DNA of 52,230 nt, from positions 1 to 52,230 of the forward strand of contig CADEDM010000009.1 in the NCBI GenBank assembly GCA_902826065.1, given 5' to 3'. Both the position numbers and the translations under genes were made by a program. Numbering within the stretch: position 1 is the stretch's first letter; every line of letters starts with the position of its first letter. The stretch comes from an uncultured Acidobacteriota bacterium (GTDB lineage: Bacteria; Acidobacteriota; Vicinamibacteria; Vicinamibacterales; UBA2999). A model generated the notes under the pieces. That model worked only from the letters and a program-made list of their open reading frames with translations. It made no database searches and was not told the origin of the DNA. Below, one piece after another: positions 1 to 8,131 of the stretch.

Positions 1-60
1 CCAGCTTGAGGGGCTGGCGGTAGCAATACCGTGGAGGTTCGAGTCCTCTCTTCCGCACCA
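1..60 (+). tRNA. tRNA-Leu(GAG), 5' truncated by the window edge
   Basis: The window opens at the anticodon stem: CCAGC (1-5), a seven-base loop TTGAGGG (6-12) and GCTGG (13-17). Loop positions 34-36 read GAG, which decodes CUC leucine codons. A long variable arm (CGGTA / GCAA / TACCG, 18-31) makes it a class II tRNA, as expected for Leu. The T arm is GGAGG-TTCGAGT-CCTCT. The acceptor strand CTTCCGC with discriminator A is followed by an encoded CCA at 58-60. The D arm and 5' acceptor strand lie outside the window. Confidence 0.93.
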
Positions 61-63
61 CAC

Positions 64-90
64 AAGGCCCCGGTTCCCGGGGCCTTTTCT
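64..90 (+). terminator. Rho-independent terminator of tRNA-Leu
   Basis: A perfect 10-bp stem (64-73 with 77-86), a 3-nt TTC loop and a T-rich tail TTTTCT follow directly after the CCA end. This is the clearest intrinsic terminator in the window. Confidence 0.9.
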
Positions 91-165
91 GTTGGTGGTT
101 TCGCCGTCACGGCGCCGTTCGCGGACAATGGGCTCCATCACGGCCCGCTTCACCCTGGAGTTCGC

Positions 166-1632
166 ATGGCCTCTCGCAACATCGTCATCGCCGTCGCTGT
201 CGCCACGCTCACCCTGGTGGTGGGCGGCTCCCGCACCTCGGCGCAGCAGCCGGCGACGCCGGCACCGCTGCCGGCCGGACAGACGAACAATCCCTTCCCG
301 CAGCCGATCGCGCGTGACGCCGGCGTCATCGCCGTCACGCTGCGCGAGTTCGCGACGCTGCCGGACATCGACGGCGTGGCCGCCCGCATGATGACGCTGG
401 TCGAGGAACCCGCAACGAAGCGCCTCTTCGTCAGCGACATGCGCGGGCCGATCTACACGGTGAGTGCTGACGGCAGGACGGTCACGCCCTATCTCGACCT
501 GCGCGATCAGAAGTGGACGGTGGCGGTGCAGTCGCAGGGCCGCGAGCGCGGGTTGCAGAGCTTCGTCCTCCACCCACAGTTCGCACAGGCCGGCACGCCG
601 GGCGCCGGCAAGCTCTATACGTGGGCCGACTCGACCCACCAGGCACCGGCCGCCGACTTCACGACGCCGAACCCGACGAGCACGCACGACACGGTGCTGC
701 TCGAGTGGACGGCGAAGACGCCCGGCGCCGCCAGCTATGACGGCGCGCCACCGCGCGAGGTGATCCGGGTGCGGCAGCCGTTCGCCAATCACAACGGCGG
801 CGCGGTCGCCTTCAATCCGCTGGCCCGCGCCGGCGGCGGCGACTTCGGGCTGCTCTACGTGGGCATCGCCGACGGCGGCAGCGGCGGCGACCCGATGAAC
901 CTGGCGCAGAACCTCGGCTCGGCGTTCGGCAAGGTGTTCCGCATCGATCCGCTCGGCAAGAACGGCCGCGGCGGGAAGTACGGCGTGCCGACGTCGAACC
1001 CGTTCGTGAAGCAGGCGGACGCGCTGCCGGAGATCTTCGCCTACGGCATCCGCAATGCCCAGCGGTTCGCGTGGGACGTGCGCGGAGGCGCGATGTACCT
1101 CTCCGACATCGGCCAGAACATCGTCGAGGAAGTGTCGCCGGTGAGCGCCGGCGCGAACCTCGGCTGGAACACCTGGGAAGGCAGCTTCAAGTTCGTCAGC
1201 CGCCAGGCGGTGCTGACTGAAGCGCCGCGCGCCGATCGACGCATGACCTACCCGGTCGTCGAGTGGGACCAGCAGGATCCAGTGCTGTTGTCGGGTGGGT
1301 CGGCGGCCTCGGTCGGCGTCATCGTCTACCGCAGCACCACTGTGCCTCAGCTCACCGGCCGGCTGTTGTTCGGCGACATGCCCAGCGGCGAGCTGTTCCA
1401 TGTCAGCGCCGATACGCTGCCCGGCGGCGGCCAGGACCCGATTCGGCGAGTGCTGTTCCGGACGGCCTCCGGGCGCGAGCCACGGGCGTTCCTCGCGATC
1501 GTCCAGGAGAAGAACGCCGCTCAGGGGAAGTCGCCGGCCACGCGCGCGGATCTGCGCTTCGACGCCGACGCCGCTGGACGCATCTTCCTGCTGAACAAGG
1601 CCGATGGCACGCTCCGCGTGATCGAGCCCTGA
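166..1632 (+). CDS. Secreted PQQ-dependent sugar dehydrogenase (GSDH / soluble aldose dehydrogenase family)
   Basis: 488 aa. The start at 166 follows a TGGAG Shine-Dalgarno 5 nt upstream and gives a clean signal peptide (hydrophobic core IVIAVAVATLTLVVGG, cleavage near SAQ). The reading frame continues upstream but enters the tRNA terminator, so an earlier start is unlikely. The mature part has glucose/sorbosone dehydrogenase features: NHNGG (substrate/base histidine region), a YVGIADGGSGGDP calcium/PQQ segment, GKVFRIDP, and the EIFAYGIRNAQRFAWD and LSDIGQNIVEE propeller blades, ending with a blade carrying LFGDMPSGELF. The family oxidises aldoses in the periplasm with PQQ and passes electrons to the respiratory chain. 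The true substrate cannot be read from sequence. The gene is convergent with the NTF2-like gene. Confidence 0.88.
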   Translation: MASRNIVIAVAVATLTLVVGGSRTSAQQPATPAPLPAGQTNNPFPQPIARDAGVIAVTLREFATLPDIDGVAARMMTLVEEPATKRLFVSDMRGPIYTVSADGRTVTPYLDLRDQKWTVAVQSQGRERGLQSFVLHPQFAQAGTPGAGKLYTWADSTHQAPAADFTTPNPTSTHDTVLLEWTAKTPGAASYDGAPPREVIRVRQPFANHNGGAVAFNPLARAGGGDFGLLYVGIADGGSGGDPMNLAQNLGSAFGKVFRIDPLGKNGRGGKYGVPTSNPFVKQADALPEIFAYGIRNAQRFAWDVRGGAMYLSDIGQNIVEEVSPVSAGANLGWNTWEGSFKFVSRQAVLTEAPRADRRMTYPVVEWDQQDPVLLSGGSAASVGVIVYRSTTVPQLTGRLLFGDMPSGELFHVSADTLPGGGQDPIRRVLFRTASGREPRAFLAIVQEKNAAQGKSPATRADLRFDADAAGRIFLLNKADGTLRVIEP

Positions 1633-1654
1633 TCCCGGCATTCCCAAGATCCGA

Positions 1655-2125
1655 TCACGGCGGCGTCGTCGGTCGCATGTTGCGGATGGCGGCGATCTTC
1701 CACTCCCCGCCTTCACGCACGAGCACGAGCGACGTCCACATCCGCCGGACCCCGGCTGCCGCGTCGATCTCGTAGGGCCCGTCGGCGATCGCCACGTCGC
1801 TGGAAAGAAACCGCACGGCCTCGACGCGAACCGCGCGTTCTCCCGGGTTCTGCGCCGACGATCGCGCCGTGCCGCCGACGATCGCGTCGCGGCCGCGGCG
1901 CCATTCGCCGGCCGTGGTGTATTGGTCCGCATCGGCCGTGAACAGCGCGGCGATGGCGGCGGCGTCGCGCGCCTTTCGCGCGGCCACGTAGCGCGCCACC
2001 ACGGCCCGCACGGCGGCCTCGCCGGCCGCCCGGGCTGCGCCCTCCTGCGCCCGCGTCGGCGCCGCGCCGGCCAGGGTGACGACCACCAGCACGACAGCCG
2101 AGAGCTGCCTCGATTGGGTTCGCAT
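1655..2125 (-). CDS. Secreted NTF2-like / SgcJ-EcaC-type protein
   Basis: 156 aa with a signal peptide ([19 protein letters not shown]). After cleavage the protein matches the small cone-shaped NTF2-like fold: an N-terminal helix [17 protein letters not shown], then [25 protein letters not shown], strand-rich [14 protein letters not shown] and a final [10 protein letters not shown] strand. In other bacteria this is the polyketide cyclase/SnoaL-like 'DUF4440 / SgcJ' group, usually of unknown ligand. ATG at 2125 was chosen because it starts the signal peptide; the upstream in-frame ATG would overlap the divergent hydrolase gene. The promoter region is shared with that gene (46 bp between starts). 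Confidence 0.75.
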   Translation of the reverse strand: MRTQSRQLSAVVLVVVTLAGAAPTRAQEGAARAAGEAAVRAVVARYVAARKARDAAAIAALFTADADQYTTAGEWRRGRDAIVGGTARSSAQNPGERAVRVEAVRFLSSDVAIADGPYEIDAAAGVRRMWTSLVLVREGGEWKIAAIRNMRPTTPP

Positions 2126-2163
2126 GGTTGATAATCCCCCAACCCACAACCCAATCATCGAGG
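2108..2163. promoter_or_regulatory. Inverted repeat across the divergent start region
   Basis: Arms CCTCGATTGGGTT (2108-2120) and AACCCAATCATCGAGG (2148-2163) are complementary except for a 3-nt CAT insertion. They flank both start regions of the divergent genes at 2125 (minus) and 2172 (plus). A GATAAT hexamer (2130-2135) lies between the arms and could be a -10 for the plus-strand gene. This could be an operator or a hairpin in the leader. No regulator is known. Confidence 0.35.
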
Positions 2164-2171
2164 AGACCGAC

Positions 2172-3671
2172 ATGCCCCGATCGACCTCGCGGCGCCACGC
2201 GCTGGCACTCTACGTCGTCCTCGCCGGTCTGCTGCTGTCGCCGAGCCGTACCGGCGCGCAGCCGGCCACCTCGTCGACGTCGCCAGCCTCGTCCCCCTCG
2301 CCGGCCGCGATCGCGGCCGATGCCGAGGTGCAGGGCGCCGTGCGCCTCTTCACCGCCTGGCTCGACGGCCAGTTGCTCTATCGCCACCTGCCGGGCGTCG
2401 CGGTGGGCGTCGTCGCCGACCAGCAGCTCGTCTGGTCGAAGGGCTTCGGCCTGGCTGACGTCGCGGCCAAGGTGCCGATGACTCCACAGACCAAGTTCCG
2501 CATGGCGTCCCACAGCAAGCTCTTCACCGCCACCGCCGTGATGCAGTTGCGCGAGCAGGGCAAGCTGCGGCTCGACGACCCGGTCGCGAAGTACCTGCCG
2601 TGGTTCCAGGTCAAGCGCGCGTCCGACGACGACCCGGAGATCACGATCGAGGAGCTGCTGACGCACAGCTCGGGCCTGCCGCGCGAGGCCGGCTCGCACT
2701 GGACCACGTTCGAGTTCCCGACCAGCGAGGAGCTGCGCGGGCTAATGGCCGAACGGCAGGCGCCGTTCGCTCCCGAGGTGCGCTGGAAGTACTCGAACCT
2801 CGCCTACTCGGTGGCAGGCCTCGTCGTCGAGGCGGTGAGCGGCCAGCGCTGGGCCGACTACGTGCAACAGCACATCTACCAGCCTCTCGGGATGACGGCG
2901 TCCAGCGTCGACACCAAGGTCGACGGCCTGGCCACCGGCTACAACCGGCTGCTGCCCGACAACTCGCGCGCCCCGACGCCGTTCATCGACGCGAAGGGCA
3001 TGGCCGCCGCCACCGGCATCACGTCCACCGTCGACGACATGGCGAAGTTCGCCGCGGCGCAGTTCCGCACCGGCCGGCGCGGCGGCGCCAACATCCTGAG
3101 CACCGGGTCACTGCGCCAGATGCACCGCGTCCGCGTCCTCGAGAGCAACTGGACGCAGGGCAACGCCATCGGCTTCGCGGTGCGGCGCGAGCGCGACAGG
3201 ATCTACGTGTCGCACGGCGGCAGCTACCCCGGCTACCAGACACAGACGATGCTCTTCCCGGAAGGCAAGGTCGCGGTGATCGTGCTGACCAACGCCGACG
3301 ACGCCAATCCGGGAGGCATCGCCACGCAGCTCATGAACACCGTGGGGGAAGCCGTGGCCAAGGCTGCGGCGCCGAAGGCGGACGCGGCCACGGAGACGTG
3401 GGACCCGTCGTGGTCGCGCTTCGCCGGCCTCTACCGCGGACGCGGCGGCGAGTCGCAGGTCATCGAGCTCAACAAGCGGCTGGTCATCATCTCGCCCAAT
3501 GCCGCGAATCTCGACTCCCCGATCCGCCTCGAGCCCATCGGCAACGGCCAGTTCCGCTACACCGCGCCCACCGGCGGCGGGCCGGTCGGCGAGATCGTGC
3601 GGTTCGTCGAGGAAGGCGGCCGTGTCGTGCGGATGTACACGGGCGACGGCTACGTCGAGCGCGTGCGCTGA
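2172..3671 (+). CDS. Exported serine hydrolase of the beta-lactamase (class C / PF00144) family
   Basis: 499 aa. ATG 2172 has AGGAG about 7 nt upstream and begins a signal peptide ([15 protein letters not shown]). Catalytic motifs of the penicillin-binding/class C fold are visible: SxxK as SHSK (S113, K116), YxN as YSN (Y207-N209), and an HGG triad (VSHGGSYPG) in place of KTG. Around 90 C-terminal residues after the hydrolase domain ([14 protein letters not shown] onward) form a small beta domain typical of this group. Members range from beta-lactamases to D-aminopeptidases and esterases. HGG rather than KTG favours an esterase or peptidase over a true beta-lactamase, but this is inference. 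It acts in the periplasm or at the surface. Confidence 0.85.
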   Translation: MPRSTSRRHALALYVVLAGLLLSPSRTGAQPATSSTSPASSPSPAAIAADAEVQGAVRLFTAWLDGQLLYRHLPGVAVGVVADQQLVWSKGFGLADVAAKVPMTPQTKFRMASHSKLFTATAVMQLREQGKLRLDDPVAKYLPWFQVKRASDDDPEITIEELLTHSSGLPREAGSHWTTFEFPTSEELRGLMAERQAPFAPEVRWKYSNLAYSVAGLVVEAVSGQRWADYVQQHIYQPLGMTASSVDTKVDGLATGYNRLLPDNSRAPTPFIDAKGMAAATGITSTVDDMAKFAAAQFRTGRRGGANILSTGSLRQMHRVRVLESNWTQGNAIGFAVRRERDRIYVSHGGSYPGYQTQTMLFPEGKVAVIVLTNADDANPGGIATQLMNTVGEAVAKAAAPKADAATETWDPSWSRFAGLYRGRGGESQVIELNKRLVIISPNAANLDSPIRLEPIGNGQFRYTAPTGGGPVGEIVRFVEEGGRVVRMYTGDGYVERVR

Positions 3672-3747
3672 CGGCCGCGGGGGCGGGTGGCCGCGGTCGC
3701 GCACGGCACGCGCAGTCGCGTGAAACCGCGGGATGCGACAGCGGCGG

Positions 3748-3768
3748 CCTCGGGCCGATAAGCCGAGG
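3748..3768 (+). promoter_or_regulatory. Stem-loop covering the ribosome binding site of the 3770 gene
   Basis: CCTCGG (3748-3753) pairs with CCGAGG (3763-3768) around a 9-nt loop. The 3' arm contains the only GAGG available as Shine-Dalgarno, one base before ATG 3770. Such pairing could limit initiation. Structure is inferred by eye only. Confidence 0.25.
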
Positions 3769-3769
3769 T

Positions 3770-4675
3770 ATGCCCGACAACCAGATTCTCTCGGCCGCCC
3801 GCCGCGATCAGAAGGGCGCAGTGGACCTCTGCATCGTCCTGCTCGTCATCGGAGGCGTGGTCCTCGGCCTCAACTGGAAGTACGTCTACAACGCCGTCTC
3901 GGGGCCGCAGCCGTTCACCGCGGCGCTGGCGGCGGAGCCGGGGTCGCGTCAGTGGGTCTCGGCCCGCGGCACGCTGATCCCCACCGGCTGGGCGCAGAAG
4001 AGCACGTTGTCGCTGTTGCATGGCGCCGTGAAGTCGGAAGTGACGTCGGCGCAATACCTCGCGATGCTGGTCGACGGCCGCCTCCTGCTCGTCGAGGCCG
4101 AGCCCGAGTTTACCGGCCAGGAGGTCAACGGCCGGCTCGTGGCGCTGCCGGCGGAGATTCAGTCCTCGATCGGCGACGCCCTGAAGCCGTATCCGTGGAT
4201 GGTCGACGCGACCGGCAGCTATCGCTGGGACCCCAACCTGTTCGTCATGATCGCGGTGCCGGTGATGGCGCTGAGCCTGCTGGCGCTGCCGTACTGCATC
4301 TGGAGCGGACGAAACGTCGAGCGCCACGGCATGATCAAGCGGCTGGCGTCGCTCGGCCCGCCACTCGAGGTGAGCCAGGCGCTCGCGCGCGAACTGTTCA
4401 ACGCCTCAGCGGCCGACCGCGTGGCCGGCGCCACAGTGACGCAGTCGGCCGTCGTCTCGCTCACGCCCCTGCTGATGATCGCGCCGCTGCGCGACCTCAC
4501 GAACGCCGCACTCAAGACCACGACGACGAAGTCCGGTACGAAGCACGAAGTGGTCCTGAAGGTGCGCGACAGCATCGTCAGCGACCACATCGAATGCAGC
4601 CTGGCCGACGCCCAGAAGCTCCTGGCCCGGATCGCCCAGCGCGCGCCGAACGCGGTGAACGCGCCGGCCGCGTAG
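3770..4675 (+). CDS. Hypothetical protein with two transmembrane helices
   Basis: 301 aa, not recognised. One membrane helix is near the N-terminus (LCIVLLVIGGVVLGLNW, about 21-37) and a second mid-protein (FVMIAVPVMALSLLALPYCIW). An extracytoplasmic domain of about 120 residues lies between them and a cytoplasmic C-terminal domain of about 120 residues follows, containing TKSGTKHEVVLKV. The layout (N-in, periplasmic loop, C-in) is deduced from charge: RRDQK before helix 1 and RNVERH after helix 2. The start is uncertain: ATG 3770 has GAGG only one base away, and the reading frame remains open upstream through the preceding gene. No signal peptide or known motif. Confidence 0.6.
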   Translation: MPDNQILSAARRDQKGAVDLCIVLLVIGGVVLGLNWKYVYNAVSGPQPFTAALAAEPGSRQWVSARGTLIPTGWAQKSTLSLLHGAVKSEVTSAQYLAMLVDGRLLLVEAEPEFTGQEVNGRLVALPAEIQSSIGDALKPYPWMVDATGSYRWDPNLFVMIAVPVMALSLLALPYCIWSGRNVERHGMIKRLASLGPPLEVSQALARELFNASAADRVAGATVTQSAVVSLTPLLMIAPLRDLTNAALKTTTTKSGTKHEVVLKVRDSIVSDHIECSLADAQKLLARIAQRAPNAVNAPAA

Positions 4676-4872
4676 CGCGACGCGCGCGTCCGATACGGAT
4701 CAGCCGCCCCGACCGTGTGCCGCCCCGGTGAGTAGCGCGCTGCCCTGACTGGGCGGCCGACTGCCCACGTCGGGCACGCCTCGGCGCGTCCGGGGACGCG
4801 ATGCCGCTGGCGAGGCTGGCACGCGCGGTGCAATCCACCGGTCGACCCGGATCACCGGGCAAGGAGACCAAC

Positions 4873-4962
4873 GTGAAATACGGACTTGGCTGGCTGATCG
4901 GGATTCCCCTGCCCATCATCGCCCTCTGGTTCTTCGCGAACCAGGCCGGGTGTGGACTGTAG
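4873..4962 (+). CDS. 29-residue hydrophobic microprotein
   Basis: A GTG start at 4873 is preceded by AAGGAG (4861-4866) at good spacing and opens a 30-codon frame ending in TAG. The peptide is M-KYGLGWLIGIPLPIIALWFF plus a short polar tail ANQAGCGL: one strongly hydrophobic segment with a G-I-P-L-P kink. It resembles the very small single-span membrane proteins that accompany envelope stress genes in many bacteria, but no named family is claimed. It sits 18 bp ahead of a second small gene (4981), so the two may be co-transcribed. The ~195 bp upstream (4676-4872) hold no other convincing gene. Confidence 0.6.
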   Translation: MKYGLGWLIGIPLPIIALWFFANQAGCGL

Positions 4963-4980
4963 CGACGACTGGAGGCTCTG

Positions 4981-5172
4981 ATGGCCATCGACCCGAAGAC
5001 GACGCCGCCGCGGCGCGACACCATTCAGCATCCAGCCAACGATCGGGCGCAGCCCGGCGACGTGCTGGGCATCGAGACCGACGGCGAGACGACCGAACTC
5101 GGCGACACGCGCGAGGACGAGGACGAGCGCCGGCGGGACGCCGAAGACGCGGCACGCAAGGCGCACGACTGA
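4981..5172 (+). CDS. Small, highly charged hypothetical protein (63 aa)
   Basis: ATG 4981 follows GGAGG (4971-4975) with 5-nt spacing. The 63-aa product is hydrophilic and rich in Asp/Glu/Arg (ETDGETTELGDTREDEDE, then RRRDAEDAARK), with no hydrophobic segment; it is probably cytoplasmic and disordered or helical at the C-terminus. No family recognised. Close spacing after the 29-aa membrane peptide suggests a two-gene transcript. A strong hairpin follows at 5195-5223. Confidence 0.6.
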   Translation: MAIDPKTTPPRRDTIQHPANDRAQPGDVLGIETDGETTELGDTREDEDERRRDAEDAARKAHD

Positions 5173-5194
5173 CGTCGGGCGTCACGACCTGCGA

Positions 5195-5223
5195 CTCGGG
5201 CCGGCGGTGAACGCCGGCCCGAG
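5195..5223. terminator. Bidirectional terminator-type hairpin
   Basis: A perfect 12-bp stem (5195-5206 with 5212-5223) around a GTGAA loop sits between the convergent genes ending at 5172 and 5229. There is no T-run on either strand, so it may block RNA decay or act with Rho rather than work as a classic intrinsic terminator. Confidence 0.6.
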
Positions 5224-5228
5224 CGCGA

Positions 5229-5744
5229 CTACCGGCAGGCGGCGTCGAGCATCCGCACCTTGCCGACACCGACGCGCCGCACCAGCACGTCCATCTTGCG
5301 ATCGGCGTTGGGGCCGGCCACGACCGAGGCATTCGGGACGCGCGCCTTCATCTCGCGGCCGTCGGACTTCACCTCGATCTCGGTCCACGCATCCTTGCGA
5401 TCGATCTTGATCTCACCTTCCTTCAACTGGCCCTTGAGATCGCCTTCGACCTGGACCTGGTGTCCGACATGCGGCTCCAGATCGCCGTCCTTGTCGAGCC
5501 AGTAGAAGATGTTGGCGAAGACGCCGGTCGTGCCCACGGTGCCCGGCGTGGCGGCCGGCCCGTCTGGCGTCGTCGCGGCGGGTTCACGCGGGGCGTTGAT
5601 GACGAGATAGCCGTCGCCGCGCTCGGCCTTCACCAGACATCCCGTCAGCGTGATCGGATCTGCGGCTTGTGCTGGCGCCGGGCCCAGCAGGCCGCCACAC
5701 ACGACCGCGCTTACGGCCGCAGCGGCCAGTCGATTGGTCCTCAT
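5229..5744 (-). CDS. Periplasmic hypothetical protein, OB-fold-like
   Basis: 171 aa with an N-terminal signal peptide (AAAAVSAVVCGGLLGPAPAQA). The mature part starts with ITLTGCLVKAERGDGYLVI and later has HVGHQVQVEGDLKGQ and GEIKIDRKD, a beta-strand pattern (cysteine near the N-terminus, 'VGH.V.V.G' turn) seen in small secreted acidobacterial proteins that look like OB folds. Function unknown. A GGTGCC-to-ATG stretch contains an AGGAGG-like Shine-Dalgarno (reverse complement of the region just above 5744), supporting the start. Confidence 0.65.
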   Translation of the reverse strand: MRTNRLAAAAVSAVVCGGLLGPAPAQAADPITLTGCLVKAERGDGYLVINAPREPAATTPDGPAATPGTVGTTGVFANIFYWLDKDGDLEPHVGHQVQVEGDLKGQLKEGEIKIDRKDAWTEIEVKSDGREMKARVPNASVVAGPNADRKMDVLVRRVGVGKVRMLDAACR

Positions 5745-5831
5745 GGTGCCTCCTCACGTCGCTCAGGCGACGCTGCGATGAGTGCAACCGACGTGCCGAT
5801 GCCGCAGTCCAGGGCGTCGCCGCGGTTCAGG

Positions 5832-5837
5832 TAGACT
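5832..5837 (+). promoter_or_regulatory. Putative -10 (TAGACT), leaderless start of the 5844 gene
   Basis: TAGACT is followed by exactly six bases and then ATG 5844, so the predicted +1 is the A of the start codon. No Shine-Dalgarno is present between them and no good -35 is seen. Confidence 0.45.
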
Positions 5838-5843
5838 GCCCGG

Positions 5844-7028
5844 ATGTCCATGCGCCCACCGGCCACGTCACTCCTGGCGCTGCTCCTCGCCGTCACGGCG
5901 GCCGGACTGCTCGCGCAGCAACGCGCCGACAATCCGTTCCCCGGCGGCACCAATCCCGACGGCTCGCTGCGGCCGACGGCGCCGCTGACGCGCCTGTTCA
6001 CGCAGGACGCGTACACCGAGTACGCGATCCTCGAGCCGGGCAGCGAGTCGTTCCGCATCCGCTTCCTGCCGGAGGAGACGCGCGTCGGCGCGACCGAGCT
6101 CGTCAACGCCACCCGCGGCGGCAGCGAGGGCTCCGATGTGGCGGTGTTCGATCCGCGCACGGGTCTGCCGATGCCGTTCACCTACGAGCACGACCCGAAG
6201 GAGCCCGACGTGCACGCCGTGCACGCGAAGCTGCCCATCCCGGTGCCGCCCGGCGGCATCGGCCGGGCGCTGATCCTCAAGACCTACAAGGACGCGCGCA
6301 CCTACAAGATGCATGGCGAGGACATCGTGTGGGTGCGCAGCCTGGCCGGCTACCGGCTCGGCGTGCTGCTGCCGAAGGGCTTCGCGTTCATGTCGTCGAA
6401 CGTCGCGGCGCAGCTCTCGACCACCGCCGACGGGCGCCTCAAGCTGGCGTTCGCGAATCCCAGCGGCCAGAGCAACCCGGTGACGATTCACGCGCGCCGG
6501 ACCACCGCCGCCTTCACGCCAGCCGCAGGCGGCGGCGACGTGTTCTTCGACGACGTGAAGACCATCTACGACCTGGGCGCGCCCGAGACGCATCGCATCA
6601 CCATCGACCAGAGCTACAGCGACTATCGCAAGGGCGCCACCGCGACCATCGACGCCCTCGGCTACCTGCCGCTCGAGCAGCTCCAGGTCACGGACCTCGA
6701 CACCGCGAAGCGGCTGACGCCCGTGACGTCCGGCGCCGCGACCACGGTGGCGCTCGACGTCCCGATCAGCCGCGAGCTGCAAAGCGCGCACCTGCGCGTC
6801 ACCGGCGCCTTCGCCGATCCCGGCTACACCGTCGACAAGGGCGACCTGGTGTTCGCGCGCACGCTGAAGGGCCTGCGCAACACCGTGCTGCTGCCGGCGG
6901 GCTGGGAGGTGTCGGAGGTGTCGCAGTCGGCGACGATCGGCCGCTATGACGGCCGCGTCTTCGTCGCGTTGATCAACCTCAACGCCGAGAACCAGTACGC
7001 CGTGCGCATCCGTGCCCGCCGTCCATGA
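5844..7028 (+). CDS. Secreted hypothetical protein, coupled to a Dus gene
   Basis: 394 aa, not recognised. Signal peptide MSMRPPATSLLALLLAVTAA, cleavage near LLAQQ. The rest is predicted all-beta, with repeated short strands (TEYAILEPGSESFRIRFLP; YRLGVLLPKGFAF; TVLLPAGWEVSEVSQSATI), suggesting two or more beta-sandwich domains. It has no cysteine pair, HExxH or lipobox. ATG 5844 or ATG 5850 could start translation; 5844 is preferred because a TAGACT hexamer lies exactly 12 bases upstream. The stop TGA overlaps the ATG of the next gene (ATGA at 7025-7028), so the two are translationally coupled although a secreted protein and a tRNA-modifying enzyme have no obvious shared task. Confidence 0.7.
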   Translation: MSMRPPATSLLALLLAVTAAGLLAQQRADNPFPGGTNPDGSLRPTAPLTRLFTQDAYTEYAILEPGSESFRIRFLPEETRVGATELVNATRGGSEGSDVAVFDPRTGLPMPFTYEHDPKEPDVHAVHAKLPIPVPPGGIGRALILKTYKDARTYKMHGEDIVWVRSLAGYRLGVLLPKGFAFMSSNVAAQLSTTADGRLKLAFANPSGQSNPVTIHARRTTAAFTPAAGGGDVFFDDVKTIYDLGAPETHRITIDQSYSDYRKGATATIDALGYLPLEQLQVTDLDTAKRLTPVTSGAATTVALDVPISRELQSAHLRVTGAFADPGYTVDKGDLVFARTLKGLRNTVLLPAGWEVSEVSQSATIGRYDGRVFVALINLNAENQYAVRIRARRP

Positions 7029-8089
7029 GCGTCGACGCGCCTGCCGGTGAGGCCCTGCCGACCCCCGCGACGTTCGTGAGCGGGCTGTCGGCGACCCGCC
7101 CGCTGCTGGCGCTGGCGCCGATGCAGGAGATCACCGACGGCGCGTTCTGGGCCCTCGTGCACCGCTACGGCGGCGCGGACGTCTACTGGACGGAGTACTT
7201 CCGCGTGCAGGCGGAGTCGACGCCCGAGCGCCGCATCCTCGACGCCATCCGCGGCAATGCCACCGGCCGGCCGGTCGTGGCGCAGATGATCGGCAACGAC
7301 ATCGCCGGCCTCGTGCGCACGGCCCGCGTGCTCGAACGGGAAGGCGTCGCCGCCGTGGACCTGAATCTCGGCTGTCCCGCGCCCGTGGTCTATCGCAAGT
7401 GCGCCGGCGGCGGCCTGTTGCGGGAGCCGGCGAGAATCGACGCCATCCTGGGCGCGTTGCGCGATGCGCTCACGATTCCGTTCACCGTGAAGACGCGCCT
7501 GGGCTTCGCGTCGGTCGACGAGTTCGAGCCCCTGCTGGCGATCTTCGCGCGCCATGGCCTCGACGCCCTCACCGTGCATGCCCGCACCGTCGCGCAGCTG
7601 TATCGACTGCCGGTCCACTACGCGTTCATCCGCAGAGCCGTCGACGTCATGCCGTGCCCGGTGATCGCCAACGGGCACGTGCACTCCGCGGCCCAGGCCG
7701 CCGAGGTGCTCGTCGCCACCGGCGCCCACGGCCTGATGATCGGCCGCGCCGCCATCCGCAGCCCCTGGCTGTTCGCGCAGATCCGCCAGCAGCTTGCCGG
7801 CGAAGCGGTGACGCTGCCGACGGGGCGCGACGTGCTCGCCTATGTGCGCGCGTTGTGGGCGTCGCAGGACGTGCCCGGCCGGCCCGAGCGCAACCACTGC
7901 GAGCGCATGAAGAAGTTCATGAACTATCTCGGCGAAGGCGTGCCCGGGCCGTTCCTGCACCAGATCCGGCGCGCCGCCACGGCCGCCGAGTTCGACGCCA
8001 TCTGCCGCGAACATCTCGATCACGGCGAGCCGCTGGCGCTCGCGCCGATCGACACGGCGGCGCTCGTGCCCGCCCCGCTGCCGGCATAG
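7025..8089 (+). CDS. tRNA-dihydrouridine synthase, DusC-like
   Basis: 354 aa FMN TIM-barrel enzyme that reduces uridines in tRNA D-loops with NADPH. Visible family features: LALAPMQEITDGAFW (FMN-binding first strand), YWTEYFRV, VAQMIGND (second FMN segment), the hallmark LNLGCPAP (C117) followed by YRKCAGGGLL, VKTRLGF (Lys-Arg substrate strand), LTVHARTVAQLY, VIANGHVHS and GLMIGRAAIRSPWLF (phosphate-binding end of the barrel). The substitution SP.. to AP after GCP and the GGGLL segment favour the DusC type over DusA/B. The exact target uridine is not readable. It overlaps the preceding gene by ATGA and is convergent with the receptor gene. Confidence 0.9.
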   Translation: MSVDAPAGEALPTPATFVSGLSATRPLLALAPMQEITDGAFWALVHRYGGADVYWTEYFRVQAESTPERRILDAIRGNATGRPVVAQMIGNDIAGLVRTARVLEREGVAAVDLNLGCPAPVVYRKCAGGGLLREPARIDAILGALRDALTIPFTVKTRLGFASVDEFEPLLAIFARHGLDALTVHARTVAQLYRLPVHYAFIRRAVDVMPCPVIANGHVHSAAQAAEVLVATGAHGLMIGRAAIRSPWLFAQIRQQLAGEAVTLPTGRDVLAYVRALWASQDVPGRPERNHCERMKKFMNYLGEGVPGPFLHQIRRAATAAEFDAICREHLDHGEPLALAPIDTAALVPAPLPA

Positions 8090-8093
8090 GCGA

Positions 8094-8116
8094 CGCGGCC
8101 CGACGGACGGGCCGCG
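8094..8116. terminator. Hairpin between convergent genes
   Basis: An 8-bp perfect stem (8094-8101 with 8109-8116) and 7-nt loop lie between the Dus gene end (8089) and the receptor gene end (8132). It can serve both strands; no T-run. Confidence 0.5.
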
Positions 8117-8131
8117 CCACTCGTCAGCCCC

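Noticed and set aside
4873..5172. Small gene pair as a type II toxin-antitoxin system
   Set aside because: The first product is a simple membrane helix and the second an acidic disordered protein; no toxin fold or DNA-binding antitoxin signature.
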